Below are positions 8,310 through 18,050 of a DNA stretch of 60,348 bases, one piece after another. This DNA comes from Nostoc sp. TH1S01 (GTDB taxonomy: Bacteria; Cyanobacteriota; Cyanobacteriia; Cyanobacteriales; Nostocaceae). The translations under genes and the position numbers were made by a program. Each line of letters starts with the position of its first letter. Within the stretch, counting starts at the first letter, position 1. The notes under the pieces are model-generated. The model did not search any database. It worked only from the letters and a program-made list of their open reading frames with translations, and had not been told where the DNA came from. The stretch is taken from the NCBI GenBank assembly GCA_018993265.1, contig JAGKSW010000023.1, positions 1 through 60,348 of the forward strand. The letters run 5' to 3'.

Positions 8310-10190
8310 ATGAGCATCTACCAATCCCTCAAAAAATCTTACAGAAGAGACCGTTGGCGTAGCAATGACTGGCGATTATTTTTACGTTTAGTTCCCTATG
8401 CCCGTCGTCATATTAAATTGCTGGCTTTGGCAATACTATTCCTTGTACCAATCGCTCTTGCTAATGCTATACAACCATTACTGATTGGGCAAGCTATTTC
8501 TCTGATTCGCAATGAACCAAGCACTTATGAGTTTCTCAGGAATATTCCGCCGCGGCAAGGGATAAATCTCCTGGAAAGCTTTATATTGATTGCTATTGTC
8601 ACTCGATTATTTTTCACAAGTATTCAGGGTTATCTACTACAGAAATTAGGACAAAACATCACCGCCTCAATTCGCCAAGACTTGTTCAAGCATGTCACAT
8701 CTTTAGCAGTCCGCTTTTTTGACCGTACACCCGTAGGTAAATTAATTACCAGACTCACCAGCGATGTAGAAATTTTGGGAGATGTATTTTCCACTGGAGC
8801 CATTGGCATAGTCTCCGATATATTTTCTATGGTGGTGATTATTGGGATTATGTTGTCTATTCAGTGGCAACTGGCTTGTTTGCTACTATTAATCTTGCTA
8901 CCAATTACTTGGTTGATTATTTACTTTCAGCAACAGTATCGCAAAGCTAATTACATAGCGCGGGATGAATTATCCTTGTTAAATTCCCAGCTACAAGAAA
9001 ATATTGTTGGGATTAATGTAGTGCAGTTGTTTCGGCGGGAAAAAATTAATGCAGAGTTATTTCGCACCGTCAACACTCGCTACATTGGCCAAATGGATCA
9101 AACCATATTTTATGATTCGGCGGTGTCAGCTACTTTAGAATGGATTGGTTTAGTAGCGATCGCTGGTGTATTGTGGATGGGTGGTTGGTTGCTTTTAGAA
9201 CAAAACTTGACATTTGGCGTATTGTCTGCTTTTGTTTTGTATGCCCAGCGATTATTTGACCCATTGCGAGATTTTGCGGAGAAATTTACCGTTATTCAAG
9301 CTGGCTTTACTGCTATTGAACGAATTAACGATATTTTAGATGAACCAATAGAAATCCGCGATCGTAATAATCAACGCTTCTCAGTGTTTGATCATAGCTT
9401 CGGTTACATAGACGAAATCATTGCTGAGATGGAAGCACAAAACTTCAATTCTGCACCAGAATTAGGAGAAATTCGCTTTGAACATGTCTGGTTTGCTTAC
9501 AAAGACGATGATTTTGTCATCAAAGATTTAGACTTTGTAATTCGTCCTGGTGAAAAAATCGCATTAGTCGGCCCTACAGGTGCAGGTAAAAGTTCCATTA
9601 TTCGGCTTTTGTGTCGTCTTTATGAACCCACCCAAGGACGGATTTTAATTGATGGGGTTGATATTCGAGAAGTCCCCCAGGCGGACTTACGCCGCTATAT
9701 GGCTGTGATTTTACAAGAAGGCTTTTTATTTGCTGGCGATGTCAAAAGTAACATCACTCTTGGAGATAGGTACACATTCGATGAAATTCAGTTAGCTGCA
9801 CAAAACACCAACATTGCTCAGTTTATTGAAGAACTACCTCAAGGCTATAACACTCAATTGCGAGAACGTGGTACAAATCTTTCTAGTGGACAAAAACAAT
9901 TGTTAGCTTTTGCCCGTGCTGCTATTCGTAACCCTCAAATTCTCGTATTAGATGAAGCTACGGCTAGCTTAGATGTGAATACAGAAGCTTTAGTTCAGCA
10001 GGCACTCAATGAACTATTAGTAAGACGTACTGCTATTATTATTGCTCACCGCTTATCTACAATTCGCAACGTAGATCGCATCTTTGTTCTCAAGCGGGGT
10101 GAATTAATTGAACAAGGTAGCCATGAAGAACTGCTGCAACAAGGAGGAATGTATGCAACCTTACACAACTTACAGATGTTAGGAACTTAA
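8310..10190 (+). CDS. ABC exporter, fused membrane and ATPase domains (MsbA/MDR-like)
   Basis: A 626-residue half-transporter expected to dimerise in the inner membrane. Residues ~30-330 hold six hydrophobic segments of an exporter fold, including 'LLALAILFLVPIALANAI' and 'GIVSDIFSMVVIIGIML'. The ATPase domain (~385-620) shows Walker A 'GPTGAGKSS' near 420, signature 'LSSGQKQ' near 523, Walker B 'ILVLDEATASLD' near 545 and the switch 'AHRLST'. About 35 residues between the membrane and ATPase domains ('FSVFDHSFGYIDEII...') form an insertion that I see as unusual but conserved-looking. Substrate (lipid, peptide or drug) is unknown. Start ATG at 8310. Confidence 0.92.
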   Translation: MSIYQSLKKSYRRDRWRSNDWRLFLRLVPYARRHIKLLALAILFLVPIALANAIQPLLIGQAISLIRNEPSTYEFLRNIPPRQGINLLESFILIAIVTRLFFTSIQGYLLQKLGQNITASIRQDLFKHVTSLAVRFFDRTPVGKLITRLTSDVEILGDVFSTGAIGIVSDIFSMVVIIGIMLSIQWQLACLLLLILLPITWLIIYFQQQYRKANYIARDELSLLNSQLQENIVGINVVQLFRREKINAELFRTVNTRYIGQMDQTIFYDSAVSATLEWIGLVAIAGVLWMGGWLLLEQNLTFGVLSAFVLYAQRLFDPLRDFAEKFTVIQAGFTAIERINDILDEPIEIRDRNNQRFSVFDHSFGYIDEIIAEMEAQNFNSAPELGEIRFEHVWFAYKDDDFVIKDLDFVIRPGEKIALVGPTGAGKSSIIRLLCRLYEPTQGRILIDGVDIREVPQADLRRYMAVILQEGFLFAGDVKSNITLGDRYTFDEIQLAAQNTNIAQFIEELPQGYNTQLRERGTNLSSGQKQLLAFARAAIRNPQILVLDEATASLDVNTEALVQQALNELLVRRTAIIIAHRLSTIRNVDRIFVLKRGELIEQGSHEELLQQGGMYATLHNLQMLGT

Positions 10191-10202
10191 TCTTATAATT
10201 CA

Positions 10203-10231
10203 GTAGAGTGGGGATTATAAAGCCACTCTAC
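10203..10231. terminator. Hairpin terminator between convergent genes
   Basis: A 9-bp perfect stem, GTAGAGTGG (10203-10211) with CCACTCTAC (10223-10231), loop 11 nt, lies 13 bases after the ABC exporter stop and is followed by an AT-rich run. It sits between two convergent genes. Confidence 0.6.
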
Positions 10232-10322
10232 ATGATTATTTATTTGATTATTAAAAAGGATATTATTAACTCAGTTTGCCTCAATCAAAATAATTATTGG
10301 TAGATGATTAACCCTGCAATAA

Positions 10323-11300
10323 TTATTTAGCCAAAGTAACCATCTTGGTGGATGTGAGCCAGACATTAGCTATAGCATATTTCACTAATACTGACTCTTT
10401 GTTAGAACTGCAAGCACTTCTGAGTTTTACAGACTTATCACTATCCTGAATCAGTTTAGCCTGATAGGTATACAAAGAACCATCAGGGCTTTCACAACTA
10501 ATTTCACCAAGAAATGTGTGATTATCTAAACTCTGTTCCAGGATTTTGCCAGCAACTTTGTAATTAAACCAATCCCATCCATGATGTAAAATGAGTTCTC
10601 GTTCCAAAACTTGTAACTGAGTTGGTAAAATTCCCCACCCTCGATAAACTTTTTCTAAGCAGTGAATATCACCAGTACGGGTTAATATTGCTCTCAATGT
10701 TTCTTGATCAAGAACACCATAATATCTACCTTCTGGTAAGTCAATAGCTGTAGGTGCAAAGCGATGTCCGCCAAAATGGCTTGACTTCCACAAGCGCACA
10801 TTATCTAATTGCAAATCAGTGATAGTATGAGCAGCATGGAAGTAGAAAGGATTGCCATATCTAGCACAACATTTATCATGACTACCATGAGTACACACTA
10901 AAATATCTCTGGTTGCGTCTGTGTATACTTGATAATCAGTAGTGCTATGTGCTAACCATTTTTTGACAACGCCTGCGACTAATTCTATATTTGGTAAGTG
11001 AAATTCGTATTTGCAGTATCCATGACTTAATCCCTGTTTCTTTTGATAAATTAACAGAGTTGTCTCGTCGGCTTTATGTGATACATCATTCGCAATTAAA
11101 AGAAATCTAATTGGTAGTTTTGCACAAGTAATTTCTTCTACTAACAGTTGTAAGTTCTTAGGAACCCATCGAGAATTAAAAGCTTCTGTAGTCCAAGGTG
11201 GTGGACACTCAACTAAAATATATGTTTCGTAATTGGTAGCACTACCAATCAAATCTTCTCCTACTTGTCTTGCATGGTCAGAACAAAAAAAGGTATTCAT
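10323..11300 (-). CDS. Sucrase/ferredoxin-like (thioredoxin-fold 2Fe-2S) family protein
   Basis: A 325-residue protein of the Suc_Fer-like family, a thioredoxin-like ferredoxin fold. The diagnostic stretch is 'CTHGSHDKCCARYG' near residue 150, followed by 'WKSSHFGGHRFAPTA', which is typical of the family, and 'LPEGRYYGVLD'. The N-terminal 'FFCSDHARQVGEDLIGSA' is also family-like. The name comes from an early report and does not prove sucrase activity; a redox or iron-sulfur role is more likely. Members occur widely in cyanobacteria. It is monocistronic here, convergent with the ABC exporter gene. Confidence 0.82.
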   Translation of the reverse strand: MNTFFCSDHARQVGEDLIGSATNYETYILVECPPPWTTEAFNSRWVPKNLQLLVEEITCAKLPIRFLLIANDVSHKADETTLLIYQKKQGLSHGYCKYEFHLPNIELVAGVVKKWLAHSTTDYQVYTDATRDILVCTHGSHDKCCARYGNPFYFHAAHTITDLQLDNVRLWKSSHFGGHRFAPTAIDLPEGRYYGVLDQETLRAILTRTGDIHCLEKVYRGWGILPTQLQVLERELILHHGWDWFNYKVAGKILEQSLDNHTFLGEISCESPDGSLYTYQAKLIQDSDKSVKLRSACSSNKESVLVKYAIANVWLTSTKMVTLAK

Positions 11301-12051
11301 CGAACTTATCTCATTTGTTAGCTTTACAGATGATGGAGGCGTAAATAAAATTGTGTTGATGATAACAATTTCTGCATCTTAAAAAGATAAACAGAAATAA
11401 TGTGCATTTAGGGCTTAAAAGCAAACTGCCACTTTATAACATCATTTCTAGGCAAAAACTGTCTAATTAATAATATCTCCACAATATTGTCAGCCAAATT
11501 CCAAAAAGTTACTGCTGTACTTTTCAGGTATAACCGTAAATTTTTAGTTAAATTATGACTATGGCAGGTGTAAAAGAGTAGTGGCTTGTCCTCAGACACA
11601 GTTTCTTTGGGTGTGTTAAACCGTTCTGGGAAGTAGCTAGTTTGTAAACTTTTAATTTTAATAAACATATTGCAAATATTTCTCAATAACTTGTTAAAAA
11701 ATATATAAAAAAATCTTATATGTAAAAAATTATACTGTATTTAGCTCAACTTATAGTCTAAGCCGCATAATTTAACCCCACGGGATCTGTCTTGACTGTA
11801 ACTGAGGCTGATAAAGAATGCAAGTTTTTGAGATGATTGATTGCATTTACCTCCATCTATCAGTTTACGACAGTAAGCTCAACTCTTAATCCAAGAGCTT
11901 GTAGTTTAACTATCAAGATTTTCAATATAGTTGATAAATACTGTCAACTATCTCTAGTAATAGATGCTGAACTAACTTCCCAGTCAAATAGCCTAGGAAG
12001 TTGGGCTACATCTATGGGGTAGTCGTTAGGATATGTAAATATAGGGAACCA
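11301..12051. other. Gene-poor 750-bp stretch
   Basis: Contains two short ORFs (92 codons at 11408-11686 minus, 61 codons at 11837-12022 plus) with no recognisable domains, low-complexity composition and no clear ribosome site; I do not call them as genes. A small hairpin AACTTCC/GGAAGTT lies at about 11974-12002. Otherwise I see nothing definite. Confidence 0.5.
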
Positions 12052-12231
12052 TTACCCAGACACATTTCGTAGTTTTCTCAGGATGAAAGTTTCAAACAAA
12101 ATTTGCAAACCCAAGATAATAAAGTAACAACCAAGCACAGCCAACACAATGCCATGTTTTTACCTTACACCCCACAGCAGCATAATTGGCAGTGGTAGTA
12201 GTACACCTACAATTTGCTGGCATTTTTTCAT
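12052..12231 (-). pseudogene. Small two-helix membrane protein broken by a stop codon
   Basis: Reading the minus strand from the ATG at 12231, 23 codons ('MKKCQQIVGVLLPLPIMLL' then WGVR) end in TAA at 12162-12160, and the same frame continues for 35 codons with 'HGIVLAVLGCYFIILGLQIL' and a basic tail FILRKLRNVSG before a TAA at 12054-12052. Both halves are strongly hydrophobic, as expected for two membrane helices of one ~58-residue protein. The simplest reading is a small membrane protein gene inactivated by a nonsense change. It lies just downstream of dedA on the same strand. Confidence 0.5.
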
Positions 12232-12299
12232 CCCCAACTGACTATCCCAATAACAAATGTGGCTATGTCTAAAAAATTCATATCCATCCAGTAGTATTT

Positions 12300-12902
12300 T
12301 TATTTTTTAGCTCTGTTTTCTTGCACTAAATGCACAATGGAAGGTACTAAAGAAATCACAATAATGATTCCAATTATTGGCAACAAATATTTATCGACTT
12401 GTTCAGCAGGTAAAGTTTTTCCTAAGAAGAAGCCTAACAAAGTCATCCCTACAGTCCAAACTAAACCCCCAATGAGATTGTAAAACATAAAAGTTCGATA
12501 GTGCATAGCACCTAATCCAGCGACAATGGGGGCAAAAGTTCGCACTATCGGGACAAACCTAGCCAAAACAATAGTTTTTTTGCCATGTTTTTGATAGAAT
12601 TTCTGCGTTTTAACTACATGTTTTTTATGAAAAAATAACGAATCTTCTTTCTGAAACAATTTTCTACCAAATTTATGGCCTGTGGTGTAGCCAATATTGT
12701 CGCCTAAAACTGCACAGATAAACGCACCAATAATTAAAATCCAAATATTTAACAAATGTTGAGAAGCAACAAATCCGGCTGTAAACAATAAACTATCACC
12801 TGGTAGGAAAAAACCAATAAGTAATCCTGATTCAGCAAAAATAATTGCCCAGACTCCAAAGTAGCCGATAGATTTAATTAATTCTGGTAAATCAAAATGC
12901 AT
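12300..12902 (-). CDS. DedA-family membrane protein (VTT/SNARE-associated domain)
   Basis: A 200-residue integral membrane protein of the DedA superfamily, whose members flip undecaprenyl-phosphate or phospholipids across the membrane. Seen are 'FAESGLLIGFFLPGDSLLF', with the conserved acidic residue near 24 and the re-entrant GDS loop, the conserved 'RFVPIVRTFAPIVAG' near residue 115-130, and a C-terminal hydrophobic helix. Both halves of the fold are complete and the length is standard. Start ATG at 12902. The next gene on this strand is only the broken small ORF downstream. The exact lipid substrate is not deducible. Confidence 0.92.
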   Translation of the reverse strand: MHFDLPELIKSIGYFGVWAIIFAESGLLIGFFLPGDSLLFTAGFVASQHLLNIWILIIGAFICAVLGDNIGYTTGHKFGRKLFQKEDSLFFHKKHVVKTQKFYQKHGKKTIVLARFVPIVRTFAPIVAGLGAMHYRTFMFYNLIGGLVWTVGMTLLGFFLGKTLPAEQVDKYLLPIIGIIIVISLVPSIVHLVQENRAKK

Positions 12903-13026
12903 AAAATCTCACTTTCTCAAGAATAAGCATTAAATATCTTAGCGTTCAGCAATATTGCTGCATGATTAATATTATGAAGTTTGTGTAAGTTGATAAATTA
13001 TTGGTGTAATAGATGTTAGGGCGAAG

Positions 13027-13809
13027 ATGAACAGATATTGGAAATTAATCCGACTATTTTGGACTACCTCTATAGCAGCAGAGATGGAGTATCGGCTGAA
13101 CTTTGTAGTCGCTACCCTCACTAGCTTGGGTAATTTAGGCGGTAGTATTTTTGGCTTGTTCTTGTTTTATCGCACTGGTTACACTTTTGCTGGCTGGTCA
13201 TGGGAAGCAGCTTTGGTTGTGCTGGGAATTTTTACCATCCTGCAAGGTTTTTCCGAGACATTTTTGGCTCCTAACTTAAATAAAATTGTGAGTCATGTGC
13301 AGATAGGGACTTTAGATTTTGTACTCCTCAAACCTATCCGCAGTCAATTTTGGCTATCTACTCATACTCTGTCGCCGTGGGGATTACCGGATCTAATTTT
13401 GGGTATTCTGATCATTGGCTATGCAGGCCAGCGTCTAGGGTTGAGAATACACAATTATCTGCTGAGTGCTGTACCTTTATTATTTGGTTTAGTAATTCTT
13501 TATAGCTTGTGGTTTATGCTGGGAGCCACTAGCATCTGGTTTGTGAAAATTTACAACGTTACAGAAGTACTGCGGGGTTTGTTGGAGGCTGGTAGATATC
13601 CAATGGTTGCTTACCCCGCAGCTTATCGTTTTTTCTTTACCTTTGTAGTACCAGTAACTTTTTTAACTACTGTGCCAGCAGAAGCTATGCTGGGTCGAGT
13701 GCAATTTACTTGGTTGATAGGTGCGATGGTGTTAGCAATTGTCTTATTTTGGCTGTCTACCAAGTTTTGGCGGTTTGCTTTGCGTTTTTATACTAGTGCT
13801 TCGAGTTAG
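13027..13809 (+). CDS. ABC-2 family transporter permease (DUF990-like)
   Basis: A 260-residue membrane protein with about six hydrophobic segments and the sequence style of the ABC-2 permease group once called DUF990: 'EYRLNFVVATLTSLGNL' at the N-terminus, 'GTLDFVLLKPI' near residue 97 and 'YNVTEVLRGLLEAGRYPM' near 180. These proteins pair with a separate ATPase and usually a second permease; neither is adjacent, so the partners must be encoded elsewhere. The exported substrate is unknown. It ends 8 bases from the convergent carotenoid oxygenase gene. 'AGGGCGAAG' precedes the ATG at 13027. Confidence 0.85.
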   Translation: MNRYWKLIRLFWTTSIAAEMEYRLNFVVATLTSLGNLGGSIFGLFLFYRTGYTFAGWSWEAALVVLGIFTILQGFSETFLAPNLNKIVSHVQIGTLDFVLLKPIRSQFWLSTHTLSPWGLPDLILGILIIGYAGQRLGLRIHNYLLSAVPLLFGLVILYSLWFMLGATSIWFVKIYNVTEVLRGLLEAGRYPMVAYPAAYRFFFTFVVPVTFLTTVPAEAMLGRVQFTWLIGAMVLAIVLFWLSTKFWRFALRFYTSASS

Positions 13810-13817
13810 AGTCGAGG

Positions 13818-15260
13818 CTATTTTGATGAGGCTGCTTTCCAAGTACCGTGGAAACTGGGGGGGATAACGCTGGGTAAACCTAATTTGCAAACTGGTTCTG
13901 CGTCCAAGCGATCGCTATCAAATATCCAAACTTCGCTAGTATGAGAATTGCCATCATAGACAACAGTGAGTACCCAACTTTGTTGCGAGTTATGAATATC
14001 TTGAACAGGTAGCGGTTCTGAAGGATAACGATTTTCGCCCAAGTTGGCTTCGGTGAGGGTGTTGGTATTGTGATCAAAGCGGGCGATCGCATTTAATAAT
14101 TCTTGACTAATATCTGTATTTTGACGAAATAAACTCATATAGGTGTAACGCGAGTTCTGCCCGATGTTTTGCGGTGGTACATTGGGAAACTCACCAGTCC
14201 GGTCTAATAAAGTTTCAATTTTTGTAACTTTGCCAGTTTGGGGTTGCAGCACGACTCGCGTCAATGTATTTTCAGCAGCTGTATGAGTTTTTTCAGTCGC
14301 AACTTCTTGAAGATACTGGTTAGTTTGAAAGTCGTTATAGCGAGTAAAATCTACAATTACCGCACCGCTATAATCAACATAACCATTAGCAAAATGCCAT
14401 TGATACCAAGGTTCAGTTTCTCCGTGACTGACCAAAGATAAAGTTTCGCGGTCAATTACTAAAATTTGCGTGCCTAATTCTGGTCGCCACTTGAGTGCAT
14501 CACTATAACTGCTGGTTCCCAAAATTACAGGTAACAAATTCAACCGCACGGCTGGAATAAAAAATACAAGATATTGCCCTGCGATGATAAAATCGTGAAC
14601 TAACGGTACACCCGTTAATTGGAACTTAGCTTTTTGAATAATTTTGCCAGTCCAATCACTTTTGTAAACATTCAGCGTGGCATTTAACCCCGGACTCACG
14701 CCAAAGTTAAAAATTTCCTGAGTTTTCAAATCAACTTTCGGGTGAGCAGAATAGAATAATCCTTGCTTTAAACTGCCTAAATTATCTAAACCTTGAGTTT
14801 CGAGGGTTGCTAAATCAAGTGTGTGGGGATGTCCACCTTCCCAAAGTGCTAATAGTTTATCTGGTAAAGCCAACACAGAAGTATTAGCAGCATTTTTCAC
14901 TGGTTTGCGCCATTGATGCCAAATAGGCCCTGGTGCTGTCATGCCATAATTGCCGTAAAGCAATTTACCTGCGGCGGTTTCTGCTTGATAACCCGCAGTC
15001 TGCACATAGCGATAAACTCCACTAGCTCCAGCAGCATTAAAATTAACAGCGAGAATTGCTCCATCACCATCAAACCAATGTCCTATATGGATATTGCCAC
15101 GTTCTAATCGCGCCGGGCCATTGCGGTAAAGTGTGCCGCGTAAGCCTTCTGGGATTTTGCCAGAGAGAATTGGCAATGGTGTGAGAGGAAATTCCTTTGC
15201 AGGTTTAGATATTGCGTTCGCCCAGGCTTTTTTGGTTGATGTTTGATTTATTGTCTGCAT
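13818..15260 (-). CDS. Carotenoid cleavage oxygenase (RPE65/apocarotenoid oxygenase family)
   Basis: A 480-residue non-heme Fe(II) dioxygenase that cleaves carotenoids or apocarotenoids. The seven-bladed propeller family is recognised by 'PEGLRGTLYRNGPA' near residue 37, 'HWFDGDGAI' near 62, and the four iron-binding histidines in 'SAHPKVD' (~174), 'LVHDFII' (~222), 'WHFANGY' (~288) and 'SFHGTW' (~471). All four are present, so it should be active. Nostoc species carry several paralogs with different cleavage positions; I cannot assign which this is. No signal peptide. It may help supply or dispose of apocarotenoids such as retinal. Confidence 0.9.
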   Translation of the reverse strand: MQTINQTSTKKAWANAISKPAKEFPLTPLPILSGKIPEGLRGTLYRNGPARLERGNIHIGHWFDGDGAILAVNFNAAGASGVYRYVQTAGYQAETAAGKLLYGNYGMTAPGPIWHQWRKPVKNAANTSVLALPDKLLALWEGGHPHTLDLATLETQGLDNLGSLKQGLFYSAHPKVDLKTQEIFNFGVSPGLNATLNVYKSDWTGKIIQKAKFQLTGVPLVHDFIIAGQYLVFFIPAVRLNLLPVILGTSSYSDALKWRPELGTQILVIDRETLSLVSHGETEPWYQWHFANGYVDYSGAVIVDFTRYNDFQTNQYLQEVATEKTHTAAENTLTRVVLQPQTGKVTKIETLLDRTGEFPNVPPQNIGQNSRYTYMSLFRQNTDISQELLNAIARFDHNTNTLTEANLGENRYPSEPLPVQDIHNSQQSWVLTVVYDGNSHTSEVWIFDSDRLDAEPVCKLGLPSVIPPSFHGTWKAASSK

Positions 15261-15452
15261 ATAAAATTGCTAAGAATTTAACACCAGTTCAATACAGTTT
15301 TTCCTCTCTGTCTTAATAAAGCTTAACGAATATCTGGCTACATCTATATTTCAATACTCCCCTTGATTGAGAGGATTTTGTAACCACGGAAGGATGCCAA
15401 ATTGGCTCTCAACTACACAAGCTAGAATTAGACGTTAACTTGATAATGGAAA

Positions 15453-15830
15453 ATGCCCCACATTCTACTTGTAGATGATGAAGCAGCCCTGTGTGACAGT
15501 CTCAGCTACACACTGCAAAAAGAAGGCTACACCGTGACGACAGCGGCGGATGGGCATAGTGCAATCAAACAGTTCCATAAACAAGTACCTGATGTCATTT
15601 TGCTCGATATTATGCTGCCAGAAGTGAGCGGAATGGAAGTTTGCTGGCGAATTCGGGCTTTTTCTGACGTACCTATAGTTATGCTCACGGCTAAGGATCA
15701 AGATATAGATAAAATTTGGGGTTTGGAAGCAGGTGCGGATGATTATGTCACTAAGCCATTCAATACCCGCGAATTACTAGCACGGATTAAAGCTGTGCTG
15801 CGCCGTCGTTCTGGAGAACAGCCTTTATGA
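15453..15830 (+). CDS. Single-domain response regulator, OmpR-type receiver without output domain
   Basis: A 125-residue receiver with the acidic pair 'VDDE' at the start, phospho-acceptor Asp in '[11 protein letters not shown]' (~51), 'MLTAKD' and the conserved Lys in 'YVTKPFN'. The sequence runs through '[14 protein letters not shown]', which in OmpR-family regulators leads into the winged-helix DNA-binding domain, but here it stops six codons later. The stop overlaps the ATG of the histidine kinase gene (ATGA), so the two are translationally coupled. The output must therefore be through protein contact, unless the gene was shortened by mutation; no wHTH remains are visible in the kinase frame. 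Confidence 0.88.
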   Translation: MPHILLVDDEAALCDSLSYTLQKEGYTVTTAADGHSAIKQFHKQVPDVILLDIMLPEVSGMEVCWRIRAFSDVPIVMLTAKDQDIDKIWGLEAGADDYVTKPFNTRELLARIKAVLRRRSGEQPL

Positions 15831-17248
15831 AAGGCTGGATACCGCAGATAAAATCAAATACAATTCATGCCAAGCTGTTAGCCACTTATCTCATGTTGAC
15901 AGCTTTTGGTACGTCACTCATGGCTGGTTATATCCTGTGGTCGTTCCATGCTTACTTTATGCGGACACGAGAAGTAGATTTGGAAAACTGGACGAGTGCT
16001 TTAGGTGAAAGTGTTGCAGATGCGCTGGAAGAAAAGGATATATCACGGGTAAAAATACTCGTACAACGCTATGGCGCACCCCAAACTGTGACGCTGCGTG
16101 TATTTGATGGTAAAGGCAGACTAATAGCGACTTCTGACCCAAAATTAGACGCACAAGTTACAGATTGGTATAAAGTTCCGGGAATACAACAAGCTTTGCA
16201 AAATTCTGCCGCACAGGGAGTTGCTAAGGGAGTTTTAACTAACGAAGACCGCCTCTATATTGCTAGGCCAATTGCGCGTCGTCATCAATTGTTGGGTGTA
16301 CTGCGAATGTCAATTACGCTGGAACAGTTTCAGCGTCAATTTGTCAGGGTGATTTGGAGTGTGTTAGGAACTCTAGCAGTAACTATTTTGCTATGTGCGC
16401 TAATTAGTAGTCGCTTTGCACGCAGTCTCTCGAAACCGATTGAGATTATGCGTAACTTTGCGATTCGTATGGGTAGCGGTCACTTTGGGGACAAGTTGAT
16501 TATTCAGCAAAACAATGAGTTAGATCAGTTAGCCGCAGAACTAAACCGGATGAGTGAACGGTTAGCTTCTTTAGACCAAGAACGCCGAGTGTTTTTAGCG
16601 AATGTTTCCCACGAATTACGTACACCGATTAGTAATGTGCAGGTAACAGTTGATGCACTCAAAGGTGGTGCTTACGAAGAAGCACAATTGCGCGATCGCT
16701 TTTTTCAAACTATTGAAAATGAAACTAAACGTTTATCACGCTTAATTCATGACTTGCTAGATTTAGGACGTTTGGAAGCAGGAGTCACGGAGTTAGAAAA
16801 GCAAGCAATTTCTTTGCGGGGATTAATTAACCGTGCTGTGAATGCAGTGGAACCCCGAATGCAAGCGGCGGGTGTAACTGTGCAGGTGAATGTGGCTGAA
16901 CTCCAAATCCAGGGCGACCAAGAGCGATTGTTACAGGCAATTCTCAATTTATTAGATAATGCTATTAAACACTCAGGCTCCAATTCGCAAGTGTTTATCT
17001 CTGGCTACAGCCAAGGCAAAAACGCCATTATTCAAATTCAAGACCAAGGTAGGGGCATTAGCGACACGGATTTACCCCGAATTTTTGAGCAATTTTACAC
17101 CACAGATCCTTCCCGCAAAGGTAACGGGAACGGATTGGGACTAGCGATCGCTAAACGCATTATTGAAGCTCACAAAGGTAGTATCACTGCTAGTAGCCCT
17201 CCTAATCAAGGTGCAATTTTTACTATTAGCTTGCCTCTGCAAGTGTAA
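15827..17248 (+). CDS. Membrane sensor histidine kinase (HAMP-HisKA-HATPase)
   Basis: A 473-residue kinase. A first membrane helix near residues 17-40, an extracytoplasmic sensor region of about 130 residues, a second helix near 178-198, HAMP (~200-250), the H-box '[10 protein letters not shown]' near 263, and an HATPase domain with the N-box '[10 protein letters not shown]', 'DQGRGIS' and '[13 protein letters not shown]'. It should autophosphorylate on the H-box His and pass phosphate to the coupled receiver encoded just upstream. The stimulus is unknown. Start ATG at 15827 overlaps the stop of the regulator gene by 4 bases. Confidence 0.92.
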   Translation: MKGWIPQIKSNTIHAKLLATYLMLTAFGTSLMAGYILWSFHAYFMRTREVDLENWTSALGESVADALEEKDISRVKILVQRYGAPQTVTLRVFDGKGRLIATSDPKLDAQVTDWYKVPGIQQALQNSAAQGVAKGVLTNEDRLYIARPIARRHQLLGVLRMSITLEQFQRQFVRVIWSVLGTLAVTILLCALISSRFARSLSKPIEIMRNFAIRMGSGHFGDKLIIQQNNELDQLAAELNRMSERLASLDQERRVFLANVSHELRTPISNVQVTVDALKGGAYEEAQLRDRFFQTIENETKRLSRLIHDLLDLGRLEAGVTELEKQAISLRGLINRAVNAVEPRMQAAGVTVQVNVAELQIQGDQERLLQAILNLLDNAIKHSGSNSQVFISGYSQGKNAIIQIQDQGRGISDTDLPRIFEQFYTTDPSRKGNGNGLGLAIAKRIIEAHKGSITASSPPNQGAIFTISLPLQV

Positions 17249-17582
17249 ATTTGAGACTGGGGAATAGCTGAATGTGCTTATATAGCAATTCTGAGTTAAG
17301 TGAGGTACATAAACAATACTTTTTAACGCAGAGGAATGCAGAGGAAAACGCAGAGTTACGCAGAGTTTTTGACAAAATATAAAATTAGTAAGTGGGTACG
17401 GTTATTGCGATCGCTCTTTGTTATAAAACCGAACCTACAGCCAGATTATCTTGAGCTAAGGTGTAATCAAGAAGCTTGAGATTAGGCTTTGTAGATGCAA
17501 AAAATTTAACTATTACTGACCAATAAATAAGGCTCTAATTAAGCTTCATTATCCCAAATATTGCATTTTAGGGGTGACAGAC
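17249..17582. other. Spacer with CGCAGAG repeats, leader of hsp20
   Basis: Contains degenerate direct repeats of 'ACGCAGAGG' at about 17318-17367, a motif repeated elsewhere in the window (43407, 54390), and one GCGATCGC. No CIRCE element (TTAGCACTC-N9-GAGTGCTAA) is seen before the small heat-shock gene. 'AGGGG' at 17570-17574 is a strong ribosome site for the ATG at 17583. Confidence 0.6.
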
Positions 17583-18050
17583 ATGGCACTTATTCGTTGG
17601 GAACCGTTTCGTGATATTGAACGCTTAGAACCATTCCGAGAACTGGAAACTCTACAGCGGCAAATGAATCGTCTGTTTGATAGACTAGCACCTACAGACG
17701 GTGGTGAAAGAACTGCATTTAATTTTGTACCTGCTGCTGAAATTGAAGAAACAGACGATGCAATTCATCTCCGGCTAGAAGTACCAGGACTAGATGCAAA
17801 AGATATCAATGTAGAAGTTACACCAGAAGCAGTTTCTATTAGTGGTGAGCGTAAATCGGAAACTAAAACAGAAGAAAAAGGTATCAGTCGCTCTGAATTT
17901 CGTTATGGCAGATTTCAAAGAATAATTCCGTTACCTTCTTTAGTCCAAAATGACAAAGTAGAAGCTGAATATAAAGATGGTATTCTCCGGTTAACTTTGC
18001 CGAAATCGGAAGCTGAAAAACAAAAAGTTGTGAAGGTTAATATCGGTTAA
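17583..18050 (+). CDS. hspA: Small heat-shock protein Hsp20/alpha-crystallin
   Basis: A 155-residue ATP-independent holdase chaperone. The N-terminus 'MALIRWEPFRDIE' is characteristic of cyanobacterial HspA. The alpha-crystallin domain (~45-140) has 'LRLEVPGLDAKDINVEV', 'SISGERKSE' and the ending 'YKDGILRLTLPK', and the C-terminal tail carries V-x-V/I ('VKVNIG') for oligomer contacts. I choose ATG 17583 rather than the in-frame GTG at 17574, because 'AGGGG' at 17570-17574 is 8 bases before the ATG and would overlap the GTG. It is monocistronic. It should protect membranes and phycobilisomes during heat or light stress, as known for this family. Confidence 0.93.
   Translation: MALIRWEPFRDIERLEPFRELETLQRQMNRLFDRLAPTDGGERTAFNFVPAAEIEETDDAIHLRLEVPGLDAKDINVEVTPEAVSISGERKSETKTEEKGISRSEFRYGRFQRIIPLPSLVQNDKVEAEYKDGILRLTLPKSEAEKQKVVKVNIG

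Noticed and set aside
11408-11686. 92-codon minus-strand ORF
   Set aside because: No recognisable domain, no ribosome site and composition unlike the neighbouring genes; could be chance.
11837-12022. 61-codon plus-strand ORF
   Set aside because: Short, no protein-like pattern, and ends in a repeat-like hairpin region.
17574-17582. GTG start giving MTD before MALIRWEPF in the Hsp20 gene
   Set aside because: The ribosome site AGGGG overlaps the GTG and fits the ATG at 17583, which also matches the family N-terminus.
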